Below, one piece after another: positions 25,966-34,574 of a stretch of DNA of 64,000 nt. The DNA lies in the NCBI RefSeq assembly GCF_004353505.1, contig NZ_SMNQ01000005.1, forward strand, positions 310,001 to 374,000, given 5' to 3'. The stretch comes from Streptomyces sp. WAC05374. Its GTDB lineage: Bacteria; Actinomycetota; Actinomycetes; Streptomycetales; Streptomycetaceae. Position 1 is the stretch's first letter. Each line of letters begins with the position of its first letter. Below the pieces are notes generated by a model. The model was not told where the DNA came from, ran no database searches, and saw only the letters and a list, made by a program, of their open reading frames with translations. The translations under genes were made by a program, and so were the position numbers.

Positions 25966-27113
25966 GGCCTCCCGCCGCAGAACTCCGCCTCCAGCACCGC
26001 CCGGGTGTCCCCCGCCCAGTCACCGTTGATGTTGAGCGCCAGCGTGTGCCGCCCGTCCCGTGTGGACACCACCTCCGAGGCGGAGCCGTGGATGCCGCCG
26101 CTGTGGCCCCACACCTCCTTCCCGCAGCTCAGCTTCTGCTCGATGATGCCCAGGCCGTAGCGCACGGACGGCGCCTCCTCGCCGAGGGGGACCGTGGTGG
26201 TCAGCTCCTTCATCTGCCGGGCCGGCAGCAGCGTGCCCCGCAGCAGCGCCCGTACGAAGCGCTGGAGGTCGGCAGAGTCGGAGACCATCTCGCCGGCGGC
26301 CCAGGCGAGGGACGGGTTCAGCTCCGTGACGTCGTGGACGGGCGAGCCGGGAGGCCCGGAGAGCGTGGAGTAGGCACGGCCGCTGGGCGCGGGCATCCTC
26401 GGGTCGGTGCCGGGCACGCTGGTGGCGCGCAGCCCGAGCGGTTTCAGGATGCGGCGCTCGACCTCCTTCCCGTAGGGCCGTCCGGTGACCTTCTCGATGA
26501 CCATGCCGGCCAGCACGTAGTTGGTGTTGGAGTAGCTCCAGTCGGTGCCGGGGGCGAAGTCCGGTGCGTGCCGCATGGCGACGTCCAGCAGCCGACGCGG
26601 GGTCCAGGTGTCGTAGCGGTGCTCCAGGAAGCCGGAACCGAAGACCTTCTCGCGGTAGTCCGGGTCGGAGGTGAAGTCGTACACGCCGCTGGTGTGGTTG
26701 AGCAACTGGCGGATCGTGATCTTCCGGCCGTCGTGGCCGTTGCCGCGGACGACACCGGGCAGTTGGCTCTCGACGGTGTCGTCGAGGTCCAGTCTCCCCT
26801 CGGCCTCCAGTTGCAGGACGACCGTGGCGACGAAGGTCTTGGTGATGGAGCCGACCCGGTAGCGGTCCCGCGGCAGGCGCGGGCGGCCGGTGGTGGTGTC
26901 GGCGACGCCCGCGCTGCCGTTCCAGGTGCCGTGCCGGTCCTGCGCCTGGGCGAGCGCGCCGGGGATGCCGGCCCCGACCAGGGCGTCGACGGCCTTCTGG
27001 GTGGCCCGGTGCCGGTCCCCGGTGCGCTCACCGGCCAGGGCGGGAGCGGTGAAGGCGGTGGCGGTGAGTGCCGCCGCCAGCACCGCGGCGGACAGTGTCT
27101 TCCGTACGGACAT
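25962..27113 (-). CDS. Secreted serine hydrolase (beta-lactamase / D-Ala-D-Ala carboxypeptidase family)
   Basis: A 383-residue precursor with a Sec signal peptide (MSVRKTLSAAVLAAALTATAF, cleavage near ALA-GE). The class C beta-lactamase / DD-peptidase fold shows SxxK in VGSITKTF, YxN in WSYSNTNY and HxG in WGHSGGIHG. Such enzymes act on cell-wall peptides or other D-amino-acid esters. The ATG at 27113 has GAGGGG nine bases upstream; the much longer open frame beyond it is spurious. Two cysteines (KLSCGKE and EAEFCGG) may form a disulfide. Followed convergently by the AbiEi-like gene. Confidence 0.9.
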   Translation of the reverse strand: MSVRKTLSAAVLAAALTATAFTAPALAGERTGDRHRATQKAVDALVGAGIPGALAQAQDRHGTWNGSAGVADTTTGRPRLPRDRYRVGSITKTFVATVVLQLEAEGRLDLDDTVESQLPGVVRGNGHDGRKITIRQLLNHTSGVYDFTSDPDYREKVFGSGFLEHRYDTWTPRRLLDVAMRHAPDFAPGTDWSYSNTNYVLAGMVIEKVTGRPYGKEVERRILKPLGLRATSVPGTDPRMPAPSGRAYSTLSGPPGSPVHDVTELNPSLAWAAGEMVSDSADLQRFVRALLRGTLLPARQMKELTTTVPLGEEAPSVRYGLGIIEQKLSCGKEVWGHSGGIHGSASEVVSTRDGRHTLALNINGDWAGDTRAVLEAEFCGGRP

Positions 27114-27205
27114 GCCGGAGTTCCCCTCTGCGCGATCAGTGGTCACCGAGGAGGACTCCGGCGCGTGCTCGGCGCGTTGCCCGCCGTGCTGGGGTTGAGC
27201 GTGTT

Positions 27206-27661
27206 TCAGCCGTTGTGGGTGAGGCGCCCGGCGGCGGGCCGCTCGCGCCACAGCCGCAGCCCGATGTCGACGACGCCGACCCGTACGAGGGAGGGGACGG
27301 CGTCGAGCGGGTGCCAGGCGGCCAGGTCGGTGGAGCCGCCCACCTCGGGGCGCAGGTCGCCGCCGGTGATCCGGCCCTCGTAGAGGATGCGCAGGCCCTG
27401 GAAGTCGGTGCCCCTGCCGAGACGGCCGCTGCGGCGGCGCCGTATGGAGTCGACGCCCAGCAGGGCCGTCATCTCGGCGAGGTAGCCGGTCTCTTCCTCG
27501 ACCTCGCGCACGACGGTGTCGAGGGGGTCTTCTCCGTGGTCCATGCCGCCGCCCGGCAGGGTCCACTCCTTGGTGCCGTCGTCGGCGGTGCCCCGGGCGA
27601 GCAGGAGCTGTCCGTCGCGCACGCACACGGCGTAGGCCGCGACTCTCAACCTCTCGTTCAT
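27206..27661 (-). CDS. Nudix hydrolase
   Basis: A 151-residue pyrophosphohydrolase. The Nudix box is complete: GGGMDHGEDPLDTVVREVEEETGY, matching Gx5Ex7REUxEExGU. The substrate, a nucleoside-diphosphate derivative, cannot be read from the sequence. TAACCT (27668-27673) lies six bases before the ATG with no Shine-Dalgarno sequence, so this mRNA may be leaderless. It stands 10 bases downstream of the flavin-type gene on the same strand and could also be read from that message. Confidence 0.9.
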   Translation of the reverse strand: MNERLRVAAYAVCVRDGQLLLARGTADDGTKEWTLPGGGMDHGEDPLDTVVREVEEETGYLAEMTALLGVDSIRRRRSGRLGRGTDFQGLRILYEGRITGGDLRPEVGGSTDLAAWHPLDAVPSLVRVGVVDIGLRLWRERPAAGRLTHNG

Positions 27662-27670
27662 GCATCGAGG

Positions 27671-28570
27671 TTAGTGGGGCACCGCCGGGTTCGCCGGTGA
27701 GTACTCCGGCGGGGACCAGCGCAGAGGGTTCGCGCCCCGGGTCTCCACGACCGCGTCGGCGGTGAAGTGGACGGTGCGGTCCCGGCCGGCGTACCGGGCG
27801 CGGGCGGTGCCGGTGAGCTGGAGGGTGGTGCCGGTGGTCCAGTCGAGGAAGAGGAGCCCCGCGCGGGCGTCGGCCTCCAGGTTGCCGAGGGTGAGGAACA
27901 TGGCGTTGCCCGGGTAGTCGGGCCAGCTCAGGGTGGTGGGCGAGGTGACGGTGACGAAACCGGGGTTGCCGCCGCGGTGGCTGGCGTCGGCGCCCTGGCC
28001 GGGGGCGACGGTGGCGATGAAGAAGGTGTCGGCCTCGCGGACGAGGTCCGCCTGGGCGGGGGTCATCCGGGCGCCGGACGTGACGGTGACGGGGGTGGTG
28101 GCGGGGGCGGGCGCGTACAGCTCGCGCCGCTGGAGGTACTTGGGGCAGTTGGAGAACACCCGGTCGGCCTCGACGGCCAGCCCGCGCGGGGTGGGCCGGG
28201 CCGTGCCGCCCAGCCGCATCCGCCGCCGGGTGCGGGGGTCCAGGGCGATGGTGCCGACGGGGGTGCCGGCGGGCGGGCCGCCGGGGCCGAGCACGCCGGC
28301 CAGCGGGTCGCCCTCCGGTACGCCGCCGGTCACCGAGACGGAGGTGGGCCCCGTGGCCCGGACGAACCCGGGCGGGCCGGTCAGCAGGGAGCCGAAGACC
28401 CGGCCGTCCCGGTCCGCCGCACCGATCACGAGCATCGGCTGGAGCTCCAGGAAGGCGGCGGCGACCGGGCGGATGCCGGGGCCGATGGAGCGGCCGACGT
28501 GGTCGGCGAGGTCGCGCACGCCGACGCGGGTCTGCACGGCGAGGGAGCCGTGGTGGTACGGGCCGGTCAC
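27671..28570 (-). CDS. Pyridoxamine 5'-phosphate oxidase-like (FMN-binding split barrel) protein
   Basis: A 299-residue protein with two split-barrel halves. The C-terminal half is typical of the PNPOx-like family: ADTFFIATVAPGQGADASHRGGNPGFVTVTSPTTLSWPDYPGNAMFLTLGNLEADARAGLLFLD. Related proteins bind FMN or F420 and reduce small substrates. The start GTG at 28570 has AGGAGG seven bases upstream. It follows the VOC gene by 11 bases and is likely co-transcribed with it and perhaps with the Nudix gene. Confidence 0.82.
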   Translation of the reverse strand: MTGPYHHGSLAVQTRVGVRDLADHVGRSIGPGIRPVAAAFLELQPMLVIGAADRDGRVFGSLLTGPPGFVRATGPTSVSVTGGVPEGDPLAGVLGPGGPPAGTPVGTIALDPRTRRRMRLGGTARPTPRGLAVEADRVFSNCPKYLQRRELYAPAPATTPVTVTSGARMTPAQADLVREADTFFIATVAPGQGADASHRGGNPGFVTVTSPTTLSWPDYPGNAMFLTLGNLEADARAGLLFLDWTTGTTLQLTGTARARYAGRDRTVHFTADAVVETRGANPLRWSPPEYSPANPAVPH

Positions 28571-28581
28571 GGGGCCGCCTC

Positions 28582-29040
28582 CTAGAAGAAGCCGCAGGTG
28601 GGTGCGGTGGCGTGCGGGGCGCGGGCGTCCTCGGCGCCGGTCGGGGCGTAGATCTCCAGCCGGGTGCCGTCCGGGTCGTGGAAGAAGATCCCGCCGGAGG
28701 CCGCGCCCTCGCGGTGGGCGACGACACCGTCGTACGCGAAGGAGACCCCGCGCGCCTTCAGTTCGGCCTCGATCTCCCGGACCTGGTCCATGGTTCCGGC
28801 CTCGAACGCGAGGTGGTGCAGTCCGGCGAGGGCGGGGGCGTACGCGCCGTCGGCCTGCTGCCACAGGGCGAGGGTGAGCCGGCCGTCCCGGCCGAGGAGG
28901 GCGTACCGCCTGCCGTCCTCCTTGCCCTCGACGAGGACGTCGAAGCCGAGGACGCCGCCGTAGAAGGCGAGGGACCGCTCGATGTCGGTCACGTTGAGGC
29001 CGATGTGGCCGGTGGTGAGTGTGCTGGTGGCCGCCGTCAT
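28582..29040 (-). CDS. VOC-family (glyoxalase/bleomycin-resistance fold) protein
   Basis: A 152-residue metal-dependent dioxygenase/glyoxalase-fold protein. Paired beta-alpha-beta-beta-beta modules are evident: HIGLNVTDIERSLAFYGGVLGF (metal His), LHHLAFEA (second His) and GGIFFHDPDGTRLEIYAP (Glu). No substrate can be assigned. GAGAGGGG precedes the ATG. It is divergent from a CGNR regulator across a 122-base region with repeated GGTTA/TAACC sites, so that regulator may control it. First gene of a probable three-gene operon. Confidence 0.88.
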   Translation of the reverse strand: MTAATSTLTTGHIGLNVTDIERSLAFYGGVLGFDVLVEGKEDGRRYALLGRDGRLTLALWQQADGAYAPALAGLHHLAFEAGTMDQVREIEAELKARGVSFAYDGVVAHREGAASGGIFFHDPDGTRLEIYAPTGAEDARAPHATAPTCGFF

Positions 29041-29065
29041 GGCGTACCCCTCTCGTCGACGGGTT

Positions 29066-29137
29066 TCTAACCGTTCAATGGCACTTTAAAGGTTAGACCG
29101 TCGGGGCGCAACCGGTCACGTACGCTTGAGTGGTTAG
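29066..29137. promoter_or_regulatory. Candidate operator region between VOC and CGNR genes
   Basis: TCTAACC (29066-29072) and GGTTAGA (29091-29097) form a 7-bp inverted repeat with an 18-base AT-rich spacer containing TTTAAA. A third copy, GGTTAG, lies at 29132-29137 near the CGNR start. The arrangement suits a dimeric regulator acting on both divergent promoters. Confidence 0.55.
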
Positions 29138-29162
29138 TGGCGCGCACGAGGAGACGACCGAG

Positions 29163-29717
29163 ATGACCGCATCCGACCCCCGCCCGCTCGTCGGCGAGCC
29201 GGTCTGCCTCGACCTGCTCAACACCCGCTGGATCGAGGACGGCGCCCCCCGGGACCTCCTCACCGGCGACGACGGGCTGGCCGTCTGGCTGGCGAGCACC
29301 GGGCTCGACGCCCGCTTCCGCGCCGACGCGCCGGCCCTGGAGCACACCCTCGCCGCCCGCGACGCCCTGGCCGCGCTCGTGGACGCCCCCGGCGACAAGG
29401 GCGCCACCGCCCGCCTGAACGCGGTGCTCGACCACGGCCGCATCCGCGCCACGCTCACCCCCGAAGGCCCCGGCGAGGAGCCCGAGTTCGCCGACCCGTC
29501 CTGGGGCCCGGCCTGGACGGCCGCCCGCGACTACCTGGACCTGCTGCGCAGGGCGCCCGACCGCATCCGGGCCTGCGCCCACGAGGCGTGCGTCCTGCAC
29601 TTCTTCGACACCTCTCGCAACGGCACGCGCCGCTGGTGCTCCATGGCGGTGTGCGGCAACCGTGCGAAGGCGTCCCGGCACTACGCCCGTACCGGCGCAC
29701 GCGGGAAAGAGGCCTGA
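29163..29717 (+). CDS. CGNR zinc-finger transcriptional regulator
   Basis: A 184-residue protein with an N-terminal ABATE-like ligand domain (LVGEPVCLDLLNTRW...) and a C-terminal CGNR zinc finger: ACAHEACVLHFFDTSRNGTRRWCSMAVCGNRAKASRHYAR. Family members are stress- or ligand-responsive DNA-binding regulators. ATG at 29163 (MTASDP) follows GAGGAG by about 12 bases; an upstream in-frame start at 29130 is less likely. Divergent from the VOC-PNPOx genes, its probable targets along with itself. Confidence 0.88.
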   Translation: MTASDPRPLVGEPVCLDLLNTRWIEDGAPRDLLTGDDGLAVWLASTGLDARFRADAPALEHTLAARDALAALVDAPGDKGATARLNAVLDHGRIRATLTPEGPGEEPEFADPSWGPAWTAARDYLDLLRRAPDRIRACAHEACVLHFFDTSRNGTRRWCSMAVCGNRAKASRHYARTGARGKEA

Positions 29718-29766
29718 AAAGCTGAATACTCAACTACATAAGGGGGTTTGACCCCGGTTCGTTCCT

Positions 29767-29803
29767 CATGGCGTACATGCCGCAGTGGCGGATGTACGCC
29801 ATG
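29767..29803. repeat. Long inverted repeat between CGNR regulator and subtilase genes
   Basis: CATGGCGTACAT (29767-29778) and ATGTACGCCATG (29792-29803) are perfect 12-bp arms; inside, CCGC pairs with GCGG after one unpaired G, leaving an AGTG loop. No T-run follows. It may terminate the CGNR transcript, or act as an operator or leader structure for the downstream protease gene. Confidence 0.8.
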
Positions 29804-29913
29804 ACCGCATCCTGACCTCTGACAACCCTCCACAAAGCCCTGTCACTTACGAAAGGGTGAGCGGTCATCCGGCACCGAATTCCGGACTGTCTCTATCACT
29901 TACAGGGATGCTG

Positions 29914-32900
29914 ATGACCACCCTCGAATCCCAGGGCTCCATATCAGGCAGCCCGGCCCCCGGGCACAGACGGGCGGCCCGCGTGGCCGCGGCCGCCGGC
30001 CTGGTGGCCGCGCTCGTCGCGGCCGGCACCGCCCCGGTGCTCGCCGCCGAGACCCCGGCGGACCCCGCACCGCCCAAGCCCGCCCCCACGTCCGCCACCG
30101 CGGACAAGCTGGGCTCCGCCGACCACGAGCGGCTCGCCGAGGCCGAGGCCACGGGCAAGAAGACCGTCACCGTCATGGTGGCCACCGCCCCCGGCCAGAC
30201 CGAGCAGGTCGCCGAGCAGCTCGGCGGCGTCACGGGCGCCACGGTCGGCACGACGTACGACAAGCTCGGCTACGTCCGCGCCACCCTGCCCACCGCGAAG
30301 GCGGAGTCCGCGCTCGACCGGGCGGCGAAGCTGCCGTCCGTCAAGGGGATCGACCTCCAGTACGAGATCAAGCTGGACGACCCCTCGCCCGACGCCGGCC
30401 AGTCGGCCGCCCGGGACGCGGCCACGGCCGGTACGACCACGTACCCCGGTCCGAACGCCAAGACCCCCGCGAAGAACCCGTACAACCCGTCCTTCGAGAC
30501 CGGCGCGGTCGACTTCGTGAAGAAGTACCCCAAGGCCGACGGCCGGGGCGTCACCATCGGCATCCTGGACTCCGGGGTCGACCTCGACCACCCGGCGCTC
30601 CAGAAGACCACCACCGGTGAGCGCAAGATCACCGACTGGGTCACCGCCACTGACCCCGTCGGCGACGGCGACGGCACCTGGCGGCGGATGAACGTGGCCG
30701 TGGAGGGGCCCACGTTCACCGCCGGCGGGCGCACCTTCACCGCACCGGCCGGCAAGCACGCCTACAGCCGGTTCGCCGAGGCCGTCACCAAGGGCGGTGA
30801 CATGGCCGGCGACCTCAACCGGGACGGCGACACCACCGACGCGTGGGGCGTGCTGTACGACGCCGCCGCCGGCACGGTCCGGGTCGACCTGAACGACAAC
30901 GCCGACTTCACCGACGACGTGGCGATGAAGCCGTACAAGGACGGCTTCCAGATCGGCCACTTCGGTACGGACGACCCGGCGACCGAGGTCGCCGAGCGCA
31001 TCCCGTTCGTGGTCGAGATCCGCAAGGACGTCGTCTTCAACGACGCCGGGGACAAGGCCGACTACGTCAACATCGGCGTCGTCAACTCCGACCACGGCTC
31101 GCACGTCGCCGGCATCACCGCCGCCCACGGGCTGTTCGGCGGGAAGATGAACGGCGCCGCGCCCGGCGCGAAGCTGGTCTCCTCGCGCGCCTGCACCTGG
31201 TCCGGCGGCTGCACCAACACCGCCCTGACCGAGGGCATGGCCGATCTCGTCATCAACCGTGGTGTGGACATCGTCAACATGTCCATCGGCGGTCTGCCGG
31301 CGCTGAACTCCGGCGACAACGCGCGCGCCGAGCTGTACGGCCGGCTCATCGACACCTACGGCGTCCAGCTCGTCATCTCGGCCGGCAACGAGGGCCCCGG
31401 CATCAACACCATCGGCGACCCCGGCCTGGCCGACAAGGTCGTCTCGGTGGGCGCGGCCATCTCCCGGGAGACCTGGGCGGCCAACTACAACTCGGTCGTC
31501 GAGAAGAAGTACGCCATGTTCCCCTTCTCCTCGCGCGGCCCGCGTGAGGACGGCGGCTTCACCCCGACGATCTCCGCGCCCGGCTCGGCGGTCAACACCA
31601 TCCCGCTGTGGATGGCGGGCGCCGGCGTGCCCGAGACCAGCTACAAGCTGCCCGCCGGTTACGGGATGCTCAACGGCACCTCGATGTCCTCGCCGCAGGC
31701 GGCGGGCGCGAGCGCGCTGCTGATCTCGGCCGCGAAGCAGAAGAAGATCGAGCTGTCGCCGCTGACCCTGCGCACCGCGCTGACCAGCACCGCCAACCGC
31801 ATCTCCGGTGTCGCCGCACACGAGCAGGGCTCCGGCCTGATCGACGTCGTGGACGCCTGGGAGTCGGTCAAGGACGGCGCGACCGCGCACGACTACAAGG
31901 TCGCCGCGCCGGTCGACACCGCGCTGGACCAGCACCTGAAGAAGCCCGGCACCGGCATCTACGACCGTGAGGGCGGCCTCAAGGCCGGCCAGAAGAAGGT
32001 CTACGACGTCACCATCACGCGCACGACCGGCCCGGACCGGCCGGTCGAGCACGAGCTGGACCTGAAGTACAACGACGGCACCTTCCGCATCCTCGGCGAC
32101 GACGAGGTGGACCTGCCGCTGAACAAGCCGGTCACCGTCAAGGTGCAGGCGAAGCCGGGCTCGGCGGGCGTGCACAGCGCGATCATCGAGGCCGACGACG
32201 AGGACACCGAGGGCGTCGACAAGCAGATCCTCGCCACCGTGGTCGTCGCGCACGACCTGGCGAAGCCCTCGTACACGTTCTCGGCGAGCGGCAGCGTGCA
32301 GCGCAACAGCCACAAGTCCTACTTCGTGACCGTCCCCCAGGGCGCCAAGGCGCTGGAGGTGGCGATCTCCGGGCTGAAGGAGAAGAGCCAGACCCGGTTC
32401 ATCTCCATCCACCCCTACGGTGTGGCCGTCGAGGACACCGCGTCCAACCTGTGCTACCCGCACTACAACCCGGCCAACACCTGCCGCCCGGACGTGCGCT
32501 CGTACGCCGACCCGGCGCCGGGCGTCTGGGAGATCGAGGTCGAGTCGCGGCGTACGTCGCCGGACCTGGACAACCCGTACAAGCTGGACGTCACGCTGCT
32601 GGGCGCGGCCTTCGACCCGGCCGTGAAGACGGTCCCGGAGGCGAAGGTCGGCACGCCGGCGGCGGTGGACTGGAAGGTCACCAACACCTTCGCCGCGATC
32701 GACGGCAGGCTGAAGGGCGGCTCGCTCGGTTCCGCCAAGGTCGCCACGCCGACGATCGCGAACCACGAGTCGCAGACCAGCACGGTGACGGTCGGCGAGG
32801 GCGTGGAGCGCCTCGACGTCGTGATCGGCAACACCTCCGACAAGGGCGCCGACCTGGACCTGAGCGTCCTGAAGGACGGCAAGGTCGTCGGTCAGTCGGC

Positions 32901-33228
32901 GGACGGTGACTCCGAGGAGTCGGTCTCGGTGGCCAAGCCCGAGCCGGGCACGTACACCATCGTCGTCGACGGGTACGCGGTGCCGGCCGGGACGACCACG
33001 TTCTCCTACAAGGACGTGTACTTCTCCTCGGCGCTCGGCACGCTCAAGGTCGACGAGTCGAAGCCGGTGACCCTGGCGAGCGGCGCGTCCGCCCAGGTCA
33101 GCGCCGAAGTGCTGGTGAACGGCGCGGCTCCCGAGGGGCGGCAGTTCTTCGGCGAGGTGGCGCTGCTGACCAAGCGCGGCACGGCCGCCGGCACGGGCAG
33201 CGTCGTGATCGAGAAGGTCACTCCGTAG
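29914..33228 (+). CDS. Large secreted subtilisin-like serine protease (S8 family)
   Basis: An exported endopeptidase precursor of 1104 residues. A long signal peptide (RRAARVAAAAGLVAALVAAGTAPVLA) is followed by an I9-like pro-region. The S8 domain has Asp219 in GILDSGVDLDHP, His397 in DHGSHVAG and Ser590 in NGTSMSSPQAAG; a large insertion separates Asp and His. The C-terminal 480 residues form beta-rich modules with a PPC-like domain near the end (TYTIVVDGYAVPAGTTTFSY). The ATG at 29914 follows AGGG by six bases; ATG at 29908 is an alternative. Ends at a terminator. Confidence 0.93.
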   Translation: MTTLESQGSISGSPAPGHRRAARVAAAAGLVAALVAAGTAPVLAAETPADPAPPKPAPTSATADKLGSADHERLAEAEATGKKTVTVMVATAPGQTEQVAEQLGGVTGATVGTTYDKLGYVRATLPTAKAESALDRAAKLPSVKGIDLQYEIKLDDPSPDAGQSAARDAATAGTTTYPGPNAKTPAKNPYNPSFETGAVDFVKKYPKADGRGVTIGILDSGVDLDHPALQKTTTGERKITDWVTATDPVGDGDGTWRRMNVAVEGPTFTAGGRTFTAPAGKHAYSRFAEAVTKGGDMAGDLNRDGDTTDAWGVLYDAAAGTVRVDLNDNADFTDDVAMKPYKDGFQIGHFGTDDPATEVAERIPFVVEIRKDVVFNDAGDKADYVNIGVVNSDHGSHVAGITAAHGLFGGKMNGAAPGAKLVSSRACTWSGGCTNTALTEGMADLVINRGVDIVNMSIGGLPALNSGDNARAELYGRLIDTYGVQLVISAGNEGPGINTIGDPGLADKVVSVGAAISRETWAANYNSVVEKKYAMFPFSSRGPREDGGFTPTISAPGSAVNTIPLWMAGAGVPETSYKLPAGYGMLNGTSMSSPQAAGASALLISAAKQKKIELSPLTLRTALTSTANRISGVAAHEQGSGLIDVVDAWESVKDGATAHDYKVAAPVDTALDQHLKKPGTGIYDREGGLKAGQKKVYDVTITRTTGPDRPVEHELDLKYNDGTFRILGDDEVDLPLNKPVTVKVQAKPGSAGVHSAIIEADDEDTEGVDKQILATVVVAHDLAKPSYTFSASGSVQRNSHKSYFVTVPQGAKALEVAISGLKEKSQTRFISIHPYGVAVEDTASNLCYPHYNPANTCRPDVRSYADPAPGVWEIEVESRRTSPDLDNPYKLDVTLLGAAFDPAVKTVPEAKVGTPAAVDWKVTNTFAAIDGRLKGGSLGSAKVATPTIANHESQTSTVTVGEGVERLDVVIGNTSDKGADLDLSVLKDGKVVGQSADGDSEESVSVAKPEPGTYTIVVDGYAVPAGTTTFSYKDVYFSSALGTLKVDESKPVTLASGASAQVSAEVLVNGAAPEGRQFFGEVALLTKRGTAAGTGSVVIEKVTP

Positions 33229-33248
33229 CTCCGTACGCACGGTGGGTG

Positions 33249-33279
33249 AGGGCGGGCGTCCGGACCGGGCGCCCGCCCT
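33249..33279 (+). terminator. Terminator of the subtilase gene
   Basis: Ten-bp arms AGGGCGGGCG (33249-33258) and CGCCCGCCCT (33270-33279) with an 11-base loop, then T. Confidence 0.75.
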
Positions 33280-33321
33280 TCGCGTCGGCTCGCGTGCTGC
33301 TTCTCACGTCCCGGACAATGA

Positions 33322-34425
<1,104 letters not shown>

Positions 34426-34443
34426 CGCCGGTACGTGCGCGCA

Positions 34444-34478
34444 GGAGGGCGGTCACCCGTGACGGGTGGCCGCCCTCC
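34444..34478 (+). terminator. Terminator of asd
   Basis: Sixteen-base arms GGAGGGCGGTCACCCG (34444-34459) and CGGGTGGCCGCCCTCC (34463-34478), one G-T pair, loop TGA. Confidence 0.85.
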
Positions 34479-34574
34479 GCCGTGCGGGGCCGCGCCGGAC
34501 GGTAATCGGTCGTCCCCTTCCGCACCCGCCGTGGAAGGATGACCGGAAACGTCACACAACGAGGAGATGACCGG

